Below, in pieces: positions 17,740 through 27,516 of a stretch of DNA of 48,042 nucleotides. The DNA is from Acidobacteriota bacterium. GTDB taxonomy: Bacteria > Acidobacteriota > Polarisedimenticolia > JAPUKU01. Numbering within the stretch: the first letter of the stretch is position 1; each line of letters begins with the position of its first letter. The translations under genes and the position numbers were made by a program. The notes under the pieces were generated by a model. That model was not told where the DNA came from. It saw nothing but the letters and a program-made list of their open reading frames with translations, and made no database searches. The stretch lies in NCBI GenBank assembly GCA_027295505.1, contig JAPUKU010000089.1:1-48042 (forward strand), read 5' to 3'.

Positions 17740-18837
17740 CTAGGAGTCTGACGGGCTCCTGGACACCCGAGCGGCGAGATCGGCGACGCGCGCAGCGGCA
17801 TGCGGGGAGCCCAGGGCGCGACTTCGCGATGCCATCCGCGCGCGACGCCGTTCGTCTTGGGCAAGTTCCAGGATGGTCCCGGCCAGGCGCTCAGCCGTCA
17901 GATCACGCTGCTCTCTAACGACGGCCGCGCCGCGGTCGGCCAAGTAACGCGCATTATACACCTGGTGATTGCGTGCTGCGTGGGGGAAAGGGACAAAAAT
18001 CGCAGGTTTTCCGCAAGCGGTGATCTCCGCAACGGTGGTGGCGCCAGCGCGGCAGACGACAAGATCCGCCCAGCCATACTGTTCCCACACATGCTCCAGG
18101 AACGGTTCCACGCGCCACTCGAACCTATCGCCGGCATGTTGCTCGTAGACACGCCGGGTTTCTTTCTCATCCATTTCACCGCTCTGGTGGATGATCGATA
18201 GGTCGGGGCATAGGGGTTTGAGATGCACGACGGCTTCCGACATCAGACGGTTGAGTGCGCGCGCACCGCGACTGCCGCCAAGCACCAGTAGATGAAAGCG
18301 ATCATCATCCGGCCGCTGTGCACCCTTGAGCACTGCGCGGCGTAAGGGGTTACCCGTTACCACCACCCTCCCGCTCAGACTTCGGCGGCTTTCCTCGAAC
18401 GTGACCGCTACTACCTCCACCCAGGGCGCCAGGATGCGGTTGGTGACGCCCGGAAGCAGGTTTTGTTCCTGCAGTACGATCGGCACGCCGGAGAGGATGG
18501 CGGCCAGCGCAAGCGGTCCGGAGGCGTAACCTCCGACGCCGATCACCACATCAGGCTTCAGACGTGTAAGGAGAGAGAGCGCCTGGACCAGTCCGACGGG
18601 AGCCCGCAGGCACAGGCTTGCCAGGCGCGAGGCGATCCCCTTTCCTATTACTCCCCCCGAGCAGATGCCGACCACGGCGTAGCCGGAGCGAGGCACCAGC
18701 CGCATTTCCATGCTGTTCGGTGTGCCGACGAAGATCACCTCGGGGCGCGGGGAGCGTGAGGTCAACTCCTCAGCGATTGCCAGGCCGGGATAAATGTGGC
18801 CTCCTGTTCCACCGCCGGCGATGAGCACGCGCTTCAT
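17740..18837 (-). CDS. murG: MurG, undecaprenyldiphospho-muramoylpentapeptide GlcNAc transferase
   Basis: GT28 enzyme that converts lipid I to lipid II on the inner face of the membrane. The N-terminal RVLIAGGGTGGHIYPGLA, GVGGYASGPLALAA, VLQEQNLLPGVTNRIL, VVTGNPLR, LGGSRGARALN and the UDP-GlcNAc site CRAGATTVAEI are all present. The frame is open upstream to 19101 within ftsW, but the ATG at 18837 overlaps the ftsW stop as ATGA and gives MKRVLIAGGG and 365 residues, the normal family length. The upstream 88 residues are therefore read-through of another gene's frame. Confidence 0.97.
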   Translation of the reverse strand: MKRVLIAGGGTGGHIYPGLAIAEELTSRSPRPEVIFVGTPNSMEMRLVPRSGYAVVGICSGGVIGKGIASRLASLCLRAPVGLVQALSLLTRLKPDVVIGVGGYASGPLALAAILSGVPIVLQEQNLLPGVTNRILAPWVEVVAVTFEESRRSLSGRVVVTGNPLRRAVLKGAQRPDDDRFHLLVLGGSRGARALNRLMSEAVVHLKPLCPDLSIIHQSGEMDEKETRRVYEQHAGDRFEWRVEPFLEHVWEQYGWADLVVCRAGATTVAEITACGKPAIFVPFPHAARNHQVYNARYLADRGAAVVREQRDLTAERLAGTILELAQDERRRARMASRSRALGSPHAAARVADLAARVSRSPSDS

Positions 18838-19925
18838 GAAGAGTGCTGTGACAGGTTGAGCAATATCCCGATGCTGGCGAGCGAACACACCAGCGAGGAT
18901 CCTCCGTACGAAACAAAGGGTAGAGGCAGGCCCTTGGTCGGAAGCAGGGCCAGGACCACCCCCATGTTTATGAGCGCGGACAGCCCCAGGCCCAGCGTCA
19001 ATCCGGTCCCGAGCACGGCGCCGAAACGATCCGGCGCCCGGGCCGAAGCGCGCAGGCCACGCCAGAGGATCACCACGAAACCGAACAACACGGCAACGCA
19101 TCCAAGAAATCCGGTCTCTTCCGCAATGACGGCATAGATAAAATCAGTGTGCGGTTCTGGAAGGAAGAACAGCTTTTGCTGTCCCTCTCCGAGACTGCGG
19201 CCACTCAGCCCGCCTCGCGCAATGGCCAGCAGTGCCTGGTTGACCTGATAGCCAGCACCCTGAGGATCGAGATCCGGGTTAAGGAACGTGGTGACACGCT
19301 GCATGCGATAATCGGCTGAAAATATGAAGACGGTCAACGATAGCGCAGCCACCAGACACACCACGGCGATCTGACGCAGTGGAATGCCTCCCATGTAGAG
19401 CACGAGGAGGGAGGTGAGCACGAGGATGGCGCAGGTGCCGAGATCCGGCTCGAGCATGATCAGCAGGGAAGCCTGGCCGATCAGAACCAGGCATGGCAGG
19501 AGCGTACTCTTCCAGTTGCGGATTACCACACGCGGCCGATCAAGCCAGCCGGCGAGAGCGATCACCACCACGATCTTGGCCATTTCGGACGGCTGCAGAT
19601 TGAAGAAGCCAAGATCGAGCCAGCGCTGTACGCCCTGGATCGGTGGTCGGAGCAGAACGAGGAGGAGAAGGCCGGTGCTCCCCACGACGAGCGCGCCGCT
19701 GAACCAGCGGCTGCGATAGGCGCGGTAGGGGAAAAACATGGTGAGAAACATGATCACCAGGCCGATACTGGCGGCGAGGGACTGGCGAAGCAAGAAGTGG
19801 TAAGGATTCTGATAGTCCTGGCGTGATATGGCCGAGGAAGAGCTGTAGACCATCAGCAGGCCGAACAGGGTCAGTGCCAGAGGCACGATGAACAGCCATC
19901 GATCAAACGCCAGACGCCGTGCCAC
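18834..19925 (-). CDS. ftsW: FtsW, SEDS-family septal peptidoglycan glycosyltransferase
   Basis: Polytopic membrane protein of 363 residues with about ten helices that polymerises lipid II at the septum together with FtsI. Family marks are MVYSSSSA after the first helix, FFNLQPSEMAKI, the loop PEPHTDFIYAVIAEE carrying the catalytic aspartate, and LPTKGLPLPFVSYGGSS near the end. The start is GTG at 19925, with AAGGAGA five bases upstream, and overlaps the murD 3' end by 23 bases. The stop overlaps the murG start (ATGA). Confidence 0.97.
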   Translation of the reverse strand: MARRLAFDRWLFIVPLALTLFGLLMVYSSSSAISRQDYQNPYHFLLRQSLAASIGLVIMFLTMFFPYRAYRSRWFSGALVVGSTGLLLLVLLRPPIQGVQRWLDLGFFNLQPSEMAKIVVVIALAGWLDRPRVVIRNWKSTLLPCLVLIGQASLLIMLEPDLGTCAILVLTSLLVLYMGGIPLRQIAVVCLVAALSLTVFIFSADYRMQRVTTFLNPDLDPQGAGYQVNQALLAIARGGLSGRSLGEGQQKLFFLPEPHTDFIYAVIAEETGFLGCVAVLFGFVVILWRGLRASARAPDRFGAVLGTGLTLGLGLSALINMGVVLALLPTKGLPLPFVSYGGSSLVCSLASIGILLNLSQHSS

Positions 19926-21303
19926 CGGTCTCCTTCTCTATGAGAGCGCGCACGCGCGCGCGAAAATCATCTCCGCGTTCCTCGTAGGAACGGTACTGAT
20001 CAAACGACGCACAGGCCGGCGATAGCAGTACCACGTCACCGCTGCGGGCCAGAGCACAGGCTTCCCGAAGCGCCGACGACAGGTCGATCACTTTCCGCAC
20101 GGGAACCACATTTCCGAGAACTTCGGTGATTCGCTCGGCGGCTTCCCCCATGGCGATGACACCCCGCACGCGGTCGCTGCCGGCGGTCGTCTTGAGCGGC
20201 TGAAAGTCGGAGCCCTTCTCCCGTCCTCCAAGGATCCACACAACCGGTTGATGGAAGGCCTCAACAGCCCGCAGCGCCGCGTCGACATTTGTGGCCTTGG
20301 AGTCGTTGACAAATTCAATCCCTCCCAGGGCGCCGACCGGTTCCATGCGGTGTGGCAGCGGGCGGAACGAGCGCAGGCCGCTCGCCAGATCAGACGCCTG
20401 AGCACCGCACAGTGACGCCGTGGTCAGGGAGGCCAGCGCGTTTGAGATGTTATGGGATCCACGTAGCGCATACTGCGTGAGTGGAAGCAAAGGCCGGGGT
20501 GCCGCTTCACCGGAACGCTCGACGAAGCTTCCGCGCTCGACAGCGAAGCGCGGCCGTGGATCCAGCGCCAGACCGAACCAGGAGATTCGCGAGAGGATGT
20601 GATCGGCGGCCGCGGCCACCAGAGTGTCATCGAGGTTCAGCACCGCATGATCCTCAGATGTCTGGTTGGAAAAGATGCGTTCCTTGGCGTTGCGGTAATG
20701 GCTGAAGTCGGGATGGCGGTCGAGGTGGTCCTGGGTGAGGTTGAGGTAAACGGCGATATGCGGGCGAAGCTGATCGATGGTCTCGAGCTGGAAGGAGGAC
20801 ATCTCGAAAACGTACCAGCGGGAGGAGGAGTCCTCGTTGATCAGAGAGCTCAGGGGCACTCCGATGTTGCCGCAGGCCACCGCATCGATGCTTGCCTCGC
20901 GCAACAGGTGGGTCGTGAGAGATGTCGTCGTTGTCTTTCCGTTGGAGCCGGTAATGCCGGCGATCGATCCCTTGAGAAACCTCCAGGCGAGCTCGGCTTC
21001 AGCCCAGACAGGAACTCCGGCTTCACGCGCCTGCCGGATCTCGGCGAGATCGGACGGCACGCCGGGGCTCACCACGATCAGATCGGCCTTGCGGAAGGAG
21101 GTGGCCTGATGACCCCCCGCCTCGAGGCGGCCCCCCTTCTCGATGAGTTGCCGGATTTTCGGATCGAGGTCTGCGGCCGGGCGGCTGTCGGTGAGCGTCA
21201 CCTGATAGCCGTGCCCGAGCAGCAGGGCGGTCGCCGCCAGGCCGCTGCGTGCCGCGCCGACCACGAGAATGCGGTTGCCAGGCAGGCTGGGAGCCGAAGT
21301 CAT
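19903..21303 (-). CDS. murD: MurD, UDP-N-acetylmuramoyl-L-alanine-D-glutamate ligase
   Basis: ATP-dependent ligase that adds D-glutamate. The 466 residues show the N-terminal ILVVGAARSGLAA, the VSPGVPSD motif, the ATP loop GITGSNGKTTTTSL, the UDP-substrate region YLNLTQDHLDRHP and VNDSKATNVDAALRA of the C-terminal half, ending with LLSPACASFDQYRSYEERGD, a MurD hallmark. The ATG at 21303 overlaps the mraY stop. Confidence 0.98.
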   Translation of the reverse strand: MTSAPSLPGNRILVVGAARSGLAATALLLGHGYQVTLTDSRPAADLDPKIRQLIEKGGRLEAGGHQATSFRKADLIVVSPGVPSDLAEIRQAREAGVPVWAEAELAWRFLKGSIAGITGSNGKTTTTSLTTHLLREASIDAVACGNIGVPLSSLINEDSSSRWYVFEMSSFQLETIDQLRPHIAVYLNLTQDHLDRHPDFSHYRNAKERIFSNQTSEDHAVLNLDDTLVAAAADHILSRISWFGLALDPRPRFAVERGSFVERSGEAAPRPLLPLTQYALRGSHNISNALASLTTASLCGAQASDLASGLRSFRPLPHRMEPVGALGGIEFVNDSKATNVDAALRAVEAFHQPVVWILGGREKGSDFQPLKTTAGSDRVRGVIAMGEAAERITEVLGNVVPVRKVIDLSSALREACALARSGDVVLLSPACASFDQYRSYEERGDDFRARVRALIEKETGGTASGV

Positions 21304-22388
21304 CGGAGCTTCAGGGTCGAGAGTCCCAGCAGGGCGAAGATGATGGCCAATATCCAGAACCGAATGATCACCTCCGGCTCTTTCCAGCCAAGCTGCTCAA
21401 AATGATGGTGCAGGGGGGCCATGCGGAAAATGCGCTTCCCGTTCCGCAGGCGGAACGACATGACCTGCAAGATCACTGAGAGAGCCTCCACCACGAACAG
21501 CCCGCCAACCAGAACCAGCAGGATTTCCTGCTTGATCAGAACGGCCAGTGTGCCGAGTGCGGCGCCGAGAGACATGGATCCGACGTCTCCCATGAACACC
21601 TTGGCGGGATTGCAGTTGAACCACAGAAATCCGAGGCTGGCTCCGAGCAACGATCCGCAGAAGACAGTGAGCTCACCACTACCCTTGATATTGATGATGC
21701 CCAGGTACTCAGCGACCAGGGCGTGACCGACTGCATACGTGAGCAGCGCGTAGGCCCCCGTGGCGATCAGAACCGAGCCGATGGCCAGCCCGTCCAGGCC
21801 GTCCGTCAGGTTGACGGCGTTGGCGGATCCCACGATCACCAGCATGGAGAAGGGGACATACCACCAGCCAAGATCGGGGCGGAAAGTCTTGAAGAACGGC
21901 ACACTGAGCTCAGTGTTATACAGCCCCTGCGTGCTCATGGCCATGAGCCCCAGCCCCACCAGCAGTGCGAGGATGCCCTGCACGACGAACTTCTGACGCG
22001 TCGTGAGACCCAGGTTTCGACGATGTACGATCTTGAAATAGTCATCGAGAAAACCCAGCGCGCCGAAAGCGAGCGTCGAACCGGTCAGGATCCATACGAA
22101 CGGGTTCTTGAGGTCGGTCCACAACAAGGTCGGGACCAGCACGGCGATCAGGATCAACAGGCCGCCCATAGTGGGTGTGCCCTGCTTGGCGTAGTGGCTC
22201 TGGGGCCCCTCCTCCCGGATGTGCTGGCCAATCTGCATTTCGCGCAGCTTGCGGATGAGGCGGCCGCCAAGCACGAATGAAATGAGCAGTGCCGTGATCA
22301 TGGCCATAGCCGTGCGGAACGTGATGTACCGGAAAACGTTGAATGCGGAAATCCATTCTTGAAGAGGCAAGAGAAGGTGATAGAGCAT
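21300..22388 (-). CDS. mraY: MraY, phospho-MurNAc-pentapeptide transferase
   Basis: Integral membrane enzyme that moves phospho-MurNAc-pentapeptide from UDP to undecaprenyl phosphate, forming lipid I. The 362 residues and about ten helices are typical. Conserved segments are GTPTMGGLL, FLDDYFKI with the catalytic aspartates, NLTDGLDGLA, GDVGSMSLGAALG and the PLHHHFEQLGW motif. It starts seven bases after murF and overlaps murD by four bases. Confidence 0.98.
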   Translation of the reverse strand: MLYHLLLPLQEWISAFNVFRYITFRTAMAMITALLISFVLGGRLIRKLREMQIGQHIREEGPQSHYAKQGTPTMGGLLILIAVLVPTLLWTDLKNPFVWILTGSTLAFGALGFLDDYFKIVHRRNLGLTTRQKFVVQGILALLVGLGLMAMSTQGLYNTELSVPFFKTFRPDLGWWYVPFSMLVIVGSANAVNLTDGLDGLAIGSVLIATGAYALLTYAVGHALVAEYLGIINIKGSGELTVFCGSLLGASLGFLWFNCNPAKVFMGDVGSMSLGAALGTLAVLIKQEILLVLVGGLFVVEALSVILQVMSFRLRNGKRIFRMAPLHHHFEQLGWKEPEVIIRFWILAIIFALLGLSTLKLR

Positions 22389-22395
22389 GGAGTGT

Positions 22396-23793
22396 TTATC
22401 CTCGCACCCGGGTTCGCATCAGGGCCTCGATGACTTTCTCGAGACGTAGGCCGCGGGAACCCTTGACCAGAATCGTATCTCTGGGCTTGATTTCGTTTGT
22501 GATTGCAACTGCCGCTTCCCCGGAATCCGCGAAGTGGTGAGCGCTCTTGTGGCCGACGGCTCGCGCCGCCTCGACGGCCGTCCGCATGTGCTTGCCGACA
22601 CCGAAGAAAACATCGATCCCGGAACGAGCTATGCGCTCGCCGGCCGAGCGATGTGCTTCGGACTCGAGCGCTCCCAGTTCGAGCATATCGCCCGCCACGA
22701 CCAGTCGGCGTCCGTGTGGAGCCAGTTGGCCCAGCGCCCGCAGAGCTTCCTCGAGCGCGACAGGATTGGAATTGTAGCAATCGTCGAGCAAACGCACATC
22801 ACCCGGAAGTTCCAGCAGGCGGCCACGGTGATCGAGTGGCTCGACCTCAGAGAGGGCGCCGCACAGTTGGACGAGGGTCCCTCCCAGAGCGATCCCGGTG
22901 GCCAGTGCCGCCAGCGCGTCGCTGAGAAAATGGGCTCCAAGAAACTTGAGCTCGAGTTCGGCCGATTTGCCCATGTACGCCACCTTCACCCGTAGCCCCT
23001 GAGGGTGGAACTCAACCCCCTCCCCCCGGACGTCAGCCTCGCGTTCGAGTCCAAAACTGACGATGCTTCCGCCCCGGCGAGCGAAGCGACCCGCGATGGC
23101 CATGACCCGGGCGTCGTCGGCGTTCATCACCGCGACCGTGCCGGGACGCATACCGAGGAACAGCTCCTCCTTGGTCGCCGCAATCTTCTCGAGCGTGCCG
23201 AAGAATTCAATGTGCGCCGGACCGACGTTGATGAGTGTGCCAATGTCGGGATCACAGATCTCCGCCAGCCGAGCCAGCTCCCCGGGTCGGCTCATAGCCG
23301 CCTCGAGCACGGCATAACGGTGCTCCCCCTGCAGGTGCAGCAGTGCCAGGGGGAGGCCGTAAAGGTTGTTGAGGTTGCCAGGCGATCCGAGCGTGGGACC
23401 CAGAGTGGAAACCACCTGCTGCGTCATGGCCCGTGTCGTGGTCTTTCCAGCACTGCCGGTGATGGCCACCACCTTGGGATTGATTCGGCGGCGCACATAG
23501 GTTGAGAGATCCTGCAGCGCGCGCGTCGTGTCCTTCACGTGTACCAGGGGGCCGGCCGCCGGTGTAGCCGGAACGGCGTGGACCACGGCAGCGGCGGCGC
23601 CGCTCTCGAACGCTTTGGGAACGAAGCGGTGGGCGTCGTGGTTGGGCCCGACGAGGGCAAAGAAAAGTGCTCCCGGCTCAATCGTGCGCGTGTCGATCGA
23701 GTATTCACTGACTTCAGTGGTGCCGACGCTGGCCGCACCCTCGAGTCTGCCCTCCAGAGCTTTGGAGATCTCCGCCAGCGTCAGCTTCATCAT
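22396..23793 (-). CDS. murF: MurF, UDP-MurNAc-tripeptide D-alanyl-D-alanine ligase
   Basis: ATP-dependent ligase that adds the D-Ala-D-Ala dipeptide. The 465-residue protein has the MurF N-terminal domain (IDTRTIEPGALFFAL, NHDAHRFVPKA), the ATP loop ITGSAGKTTTRAM, NNLYGLPLALL, LINVGPAHIEFFG and LLDDCYNSNPVALEEAL of the C-terminal domain. The dipeptide would come from a Ddl ligase, which is not in this cluster. The start codon ATG at 23793 (a second ATG follows at once) overlaps the murE stop as ATGA. Confidence 0.97.
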   Translation of the reverse strand: MMKLTLAEISKALEGRLEGAASVGTTEVSEYSIDTRTIEPGALFFALVGPNHDAHRFVPKAFESGAAAAVVHAVPATPAAGPLVHVKDTTRALQDLSTYVRRRINPKVVAITGSAGKTTTRAMTQQVVSTLGPTLGSPGNLNNLYGLPLALLHLQGEHRYAVLEAAMSRPGELARLAEICDPDIGTLINVGPAHIEFFGTLEKIAATKEELFLGMRPGTVAVMNADDARVMAIAGRFARRGGSIVSFGLEREADVRGEGVEFHPQGLRVKVAYMGKSAELELKFLGAHFLSDALAALATGIALGGTLVQLCGALSEVEPLDHRGRLLELPGDVRLLDDCYNSNPVALEEALRALGQLAPHGRRLVVAGDMLELGALESEAHRSAGERIARSGIDVFFGVGKHMRTAVEAARAVGHKSAHHFADSGEAAVAITNEIKPRDTILVKGSRGLRLEKVIEALMRTRVRG

Positions 23794-25322
23794 TCACCTT
23801 CCGCCAAGCGGCCGCCCGAGAGAGCCCTGAGGCAGATGCGGGCCTGCTCCCGATCGTCGAACGGCAGACGGCGATCCGCCACCAGCTGCTCACGCTCGTG
23901 CCCCTTGCCGGCGATCAGCACGGCGTCGCCCTGCCGGGCCTCGGACACCGCGGCGGAGATGGCGGCGGCGCGATCCGGAATCACCTGGTAGGGGCGCTCT
24001 GGTGACGCCTGCTTCACGCCGAGCTCGATGTCGCGAAGGATTGCCAGGGGATCCTCCCGACGGGGGTTGTCCGAGGTGAGATACAGTCGATCGGCCCCTG
24101 CGGCGGCCGCGGCTCCCATGGGAGCACGCTTGCTGCGATCTCGATCCCCCCCACACCCGAACACGCACAGCAGGCGGTCGCGTGTGAGCTCGCGCAACGA
24201 GCTGAGCGCGTTTCGCAGGGCATCTTCATTGTGTGCGAAGTCGACAATCACCAGAAATGACTGGCCTTCATCGATGGGTTCCATCCGTCCCGGTATTGGC
24301 TCCACCCTTGCGGCGCCCGAAGCGATCGCCGCGTCCGGTATTCTCAGGCTCCAGGCGGCGGTCGCAGCAGCAGCCAGGTTGCGAAGGTTGTGGCGTCCCG
24401 TCAGCGGCATGCGGGTGTGGATCGATCCCCGTGGTGTGCGCAGCACGGCCGTCGTACTTCCGAGCGAGACCTGGGCCGACTCCACCTGCACTTCCGGGAC
24501 GGCCCACCAGTGCTCACGCGTGGTGCTCGGGAGGCGGCCGACCGCATAGGTGACCACGCGTGCTTCGGTCAGGCGCGCCAGGCGCTCTCCGTGGGGGTCA
24601 TCGGCCGGAAGAACCGCCACGGCATGCTCATCGAGGGAGCGGAACAGACGTGCCTTCGACTCGAAGTACGCTTCGAGCGTCTTGTGATAGTCGAGGTGAT
24701 CCTGGGTGAAGTTCGTGAACACGGCGCACCTGAAGCTCAGGCCTTCAACGCGGCTCTGGTGCAACGCTTGCGAGGAAGCTTCAAGGACCGCGTGCGTGCA
24801 CTTCTCCTTCACCATTCGTGCCAGCTGTGCGCACAGAGTAGGCGCGTCCGGTGTCGTCAGAGTCGAGATCTCATTTTGATCGCCGATGCGGGTGCGGATC
24901 GTCCCGATACCGCCTGGCTTCCCTCCCGAAGCTTCAATCATTGATTCAATGAGCCAGGCTGTCGTTGTCTTACCCTTGGTGCCAGTCACGCCGACGAGAG
25001 CCAGCTCGAGATCGGGATCCCCATGGAAACGGCGCGCCAGGCGGGCCAGCGCGGGGCGCTCATCCGCCACCCGCACCCAGGTGACGCCGCAGGCCCGAGC
25101 CTGACGCGGCGTGGAGGAGACGATGGCGCACGCACCCGCGTCCAGGGCCTGGGGGAGGTACCGGTGGCCATCTTCCCGCCAGCCGCGGACGGCCACGAAG
25201 AGCTTTCCCGGCGTCACGCGCCTCGAATCGCACTCCACGCCGGTCACCTCGATCTCCGCCCCGCCGTCGATCTCGGCATCTGGCGTCGCCTCCAGAAGAT
25301 TCGAGAGCGAGGGGCGGCGCAC
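23790..25322 (-). CDS. murE: MurE, UDP-MurNAc-L-Ala-D-Glu-meso-DAP ligase
   Basis: ATP-dependent ligase for the third stem-peptide residue. The 510-residue protein shows the N-terminal CDSRRVTPGKLFVAV, the ATP loop GVTGTKGKTTTAWL, FTNFTQDHLDYHKT and the substrate motif SDNPRREDP. The DNPR form of this motif is the one found in meso-diaminopimelate-adding enzymes, so the peptidoglycan is predicted to be of the DAP type. The start is GTG at 25322, 18 bases after ftsI; the gene overlaps murF by four bases. Confidence 0.97.
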   Translation of the reverse strand: MRRPSLSNLLEATPDAEIDGGAEIEVTGVECDSRRVTPGKLFVAVRGWREDGHRYLPQALDAGACAIVSSTPRQARACGVTWVRVADERPALARLARRFHGDPDLELALVGVTGTKGKTTTAWLIESMIEASGGKPGGIGTIRTRIGDQNEISTLTTPDAPTLCAQLARMVKEKCTHAVLEASSQALHQSRVEGLSFRCAVFTNFTQDHLDYHKTLEAYFESKARLFRSLDEHAVAVLPADDPHGERLARLTEARVVTYAVGRLPSTTREHWWAVPEVQVESAQVSLGSTTAVLRTPRGSIHTRMPLTGRHNLRNLAAAATAAWSLRIPDAAIASGAARVEPIPGRMEPIDEGQSFLVIVDFAHNEDALRNALSSLRELTRDRLLCVFGCGGDRDRSKRAPMGAAAAAGADRLYLTSDNPRREDPLAILRDIELGVKQASPERPYQVIPDRAAAISAAVSEARQGDAVLIAGKGHEREQLVADRRLPFDDREQARICLRALSGGRLAEGE

Positions 25323-25340
25323 GGGAGGGGCGTCCTCTGT

Positions 25341-27107
25341 TCAGCGCGAGCGATCGGCGAAGCGTGCCCGTTCGCTTGCAGTTGATGCTTCTGCAACGAT
25401 TGGCGGGGCACTGGCCGCGCGTCTTGCCAGAAGGCTGGGCTGCACTCGCAGATACTGCAAGGCGGGCTGGGCAATGCGTGAAAACACTGGAGCGGCGATC
25501 GCGCCTCCGTGGTAGTTGCCTCGCGGTGAATCAATGACCACCAGGATTGTCAGGGCTGGTGATTCGAGCGGAACCCAGCCCACGAAGGAAGCCACGAAAT
25601 CGTCGGGGCTGTAACGGCCGGTCGAATCAATTTTCTGAGCCGTGCCGGTCTTGCCAGCGACCGTGTAACCGGGGACGCTGGCGAGGCGGCCCGTTCCGCG
25701 CAGGACGACGCCGCTCAGGATACGTTGCAGGGTTTCGGCTGTTGCGGGCGAGATGACCCGCCGGCCAGGTGAGCCCTTGGCCACGCGCAGCACGCGTCCA
25801 TCGCGACCGATGACGCGCTGCACGATGTAGGGGTGATGGTAAACGCCACCGTTGGCCAGAGTGGCTGTGGCGGCCGCAAGCTGCAGGGGCGTCACGCTCA
25901 CTTCCTGCCCCATCGAGATCATCGCCTGCGACAGAGCGGACCAGGCGGCGGGTGATCGCAAGATACCGCTGTTCTCACCCGGCAGGCCGACCCCCGTGCG
26001 GGCGCCAAACCCGAAGGCTGCCAGTGACTCGAAAAGCCTCGGGGCGTCCAGGCGGGAGGAGATCTTGATGATTCCGACGTTGCTCGACAGCTCGAGAACC
26101 TGCGAGAAGGTCAGCTCACCGAATGGTTTGTGGTCCCGGACCTTACGGCGGCCCACTCGCACAGCGCCGTTCTGACAGTCAATGAGATCCGTGGGCCGCG
26201 CCACTCTCTCTTCCAGAGCGGTGGCGGCGACAAACATCTTGAATGTGGAGCCGGGTTCGAAGGCGTCCGCGACGGCCCGGTTTCTCCAGGAACTCTGCGA
26301 GTAACGCTGGAAGCGGTTCGGGTCGTAGGTGGGTACGTTGGCCATGGCCAGAACTGCCCCGTTCGCCGGGTTGAGGATGACCACGGAGCCGGACTTCGCG
26401 TGGCTCTTCTTCACGGCGGCCACAAGCTCACGCTCGGCCAGATGCTGCAGGACGCGGTCGATCGTCAGCACGAGTGCGGCGCCGCCCGTGGGGCGTTTCT
26501 CGGTGCGGGTGCGAATCCCCTCGCCGTATCCGTTTTGATAAGTCCGCACCAGACCCGGCTCCCCGCGGATCACATTGTCGTGGCTGTACTCGATCCCGGC
26601 CAGGCCGGCATTGTCGATTCCCACGTAGCCCAGCACGTGGGACGCTAGCTCACCATTCGGATAGGCGCGCTGGCTCTCCTCGATGAATTTCACACCCGGC
26701 AGCTGCAGTTTCTCGATCTCGGTCTTCTCCGACTCCGAGATCTTGCGCTTAATCCAGACGAAGTAACCGTCCTTTTTCAACCGTTTTCGAAGCTTGGCCT
26801 CGTTCACCTGCAGGAGCCGTGCGAGCTGCCTCGCCGTTCTGTTGGCCGATTTGACCTGTGACGGATTTGCGTAGATGGAATAAACATCCCTGCTCAGGGC
26901 CAGTTCTTTGCCGTTCCGGTCATAGATGTCCCCGCGTATTGGATCGAGCTCGAGAACCCGTTCGTGCTGGCGCTGGACAATCTGTTGCATTTCGTCCGCA
27001 CGAAGGATCTGCAGATCAACGAGCCGCCACAGCACCGCCGCGTGCAGGGCGATCAATCCCAGGACCACCACTCCGAGGCGATACCGGGATAGAGGACATC
27101 TTTTCAT
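25341..27107 (-). CDS. ftsI: FtsI/PBP3, septal peptidoglycan transpeptidase
   Basis: Class B penicillin-binding protein of 588 residues: a short cytoplasmic part, one membrane helix (about 10-28), a pedestal domain beginning RGDIYDRNGKELALS, and a transpeptidase domain. All three active-site motifs are present: SxxK in EPGSTFKMF, SxN in LSSNVGI and KTG in AGKTGTAQK. It crosslinks septal peptidoglycan with FtsW as its glycosyltransferase partner. It lacks C-terminal PASTA repeats. A GGGAGGG site nine bases upstream supports the ATG at 27107; ftsL ends 40 bases before. Confidence 0.96.
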   Translation of the reverse strand: MKRCPLSRYRLGVVVLGLIALHAAVLWRLVDLQILRADEMQQIVQRQHERVLELDPIRGDIYDRNGKELALSRDVYSIYANPSQVKSANRTARQLARLLQVNEAKLRKRLKKDGYFVWIKRKISESEKTEIEKLQLPGVKFIEESQRAYPNGELASHVLGYVGIDNAGLAGIEYSHDNVIRGEPGLVRTYQNGYGEGIRTRTEKRPTGGAALVLTIDRVLQHLAERELVAAVKKSHAKSGSVVILNPANGAVLAMANVPTYDPNRFQRYSQSSWRNRAVADAFEPGSTFKMFVAATALEERVARPTDLIDCQNGAVRVGRRKVRDHKPFGELTFSQVLELSSNVGIIKISSRLDAPRLFESLAAFGFGARTGVGLPGENSGILRSPAAWSALSQAMISMGQEVSVTPLQLAAATATLANGGVYHHPYIVQRVIGRDGRVLRVAKGSPGRRVISPATAETLQRILSGVVLRGTGRLASVPGYTVAGKTGTAQKIDSTGRYSPDDFVASFVGWVPLESPALTILVVIDSPRGNYHGGAIAAPVFSRIAQPALQYLRVQPSLLARRAASAPPIVAEASTASERARFADRSR

Positions 27108-27147
27108 TATTGAAACCCTCCCTGTGGAGTGGATGTCAGTCGTGGCT

Positions 27148-27516
27148 TCATTGCAGCGCGGCTATGGGTTGGATCCCTGCGGCAACCAGACGCCCTGTGT
27201 GATCAAATGCGTACAGCTGTGGAGCGGTGGCGGTTTGCAATCCCAGCTTCCCGCGGGCGATGCGCTCGACGCGCGGGAGGGCCCTGAGCTCCGAGCGCTT
27301 CACGCGAAGCTGCTTCTGCGTCTCGAGGAGTTCGTTACGGTCGGCACGCAAATTCTCAATCTGGTGATGCAATCCCGTGAGCTCCACGCGTTGCCACAGA
27401 GAAAACAGGAAAAGGGAAGCGGCGGCGGAGCACAGGAGGAAAAGGAATCCCAGGTGCCGCATGCTGCGGGGATCGCGCTCGCGTACCACCCGCGCCCTGC
27501 GCACGCGGCGCCTCAT
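27148..27516 (-). CDS. ftsL: FtsL-like bitopic division protein
   Basis: Small protein of 122 residues with a very basic N-terminus, one membrane helix (about 21-42) and a leucine/heptad-like coiled coil (about 45-78), then a short tail with GKLGLQTATAPQ. This is the build of FtsL, which joins FtsQ and FtsB/DivIC to activate FtsWI. The place between rsmH and ftsI is the canonical position and is stronger evidence than the poorly conserved sequence. The ATG overlaps the rsmH stop (ATGA); translation might also begin at the internal MRHLGF. Confidence 0.88.
   Translation of the reverse strand: MRRRVRRARVVRERDPRSMRHLGFLFLLCSAAASLFLFSLWQRVELTGLHHQIENLRADRNELLETQKQLRVKRSELRALPRVERIARGKLGLQTATAPQLYAFDHTGRLVAAGIQPIAALQ

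Noticed and set aside
18838-19101. 88-residue N-terminal extension of MurG
   Set aside because: It overlaps ftsW in another frame, is arginine/proline-rich and lies before the conserved MurG start that overlaps the ftsW stop.
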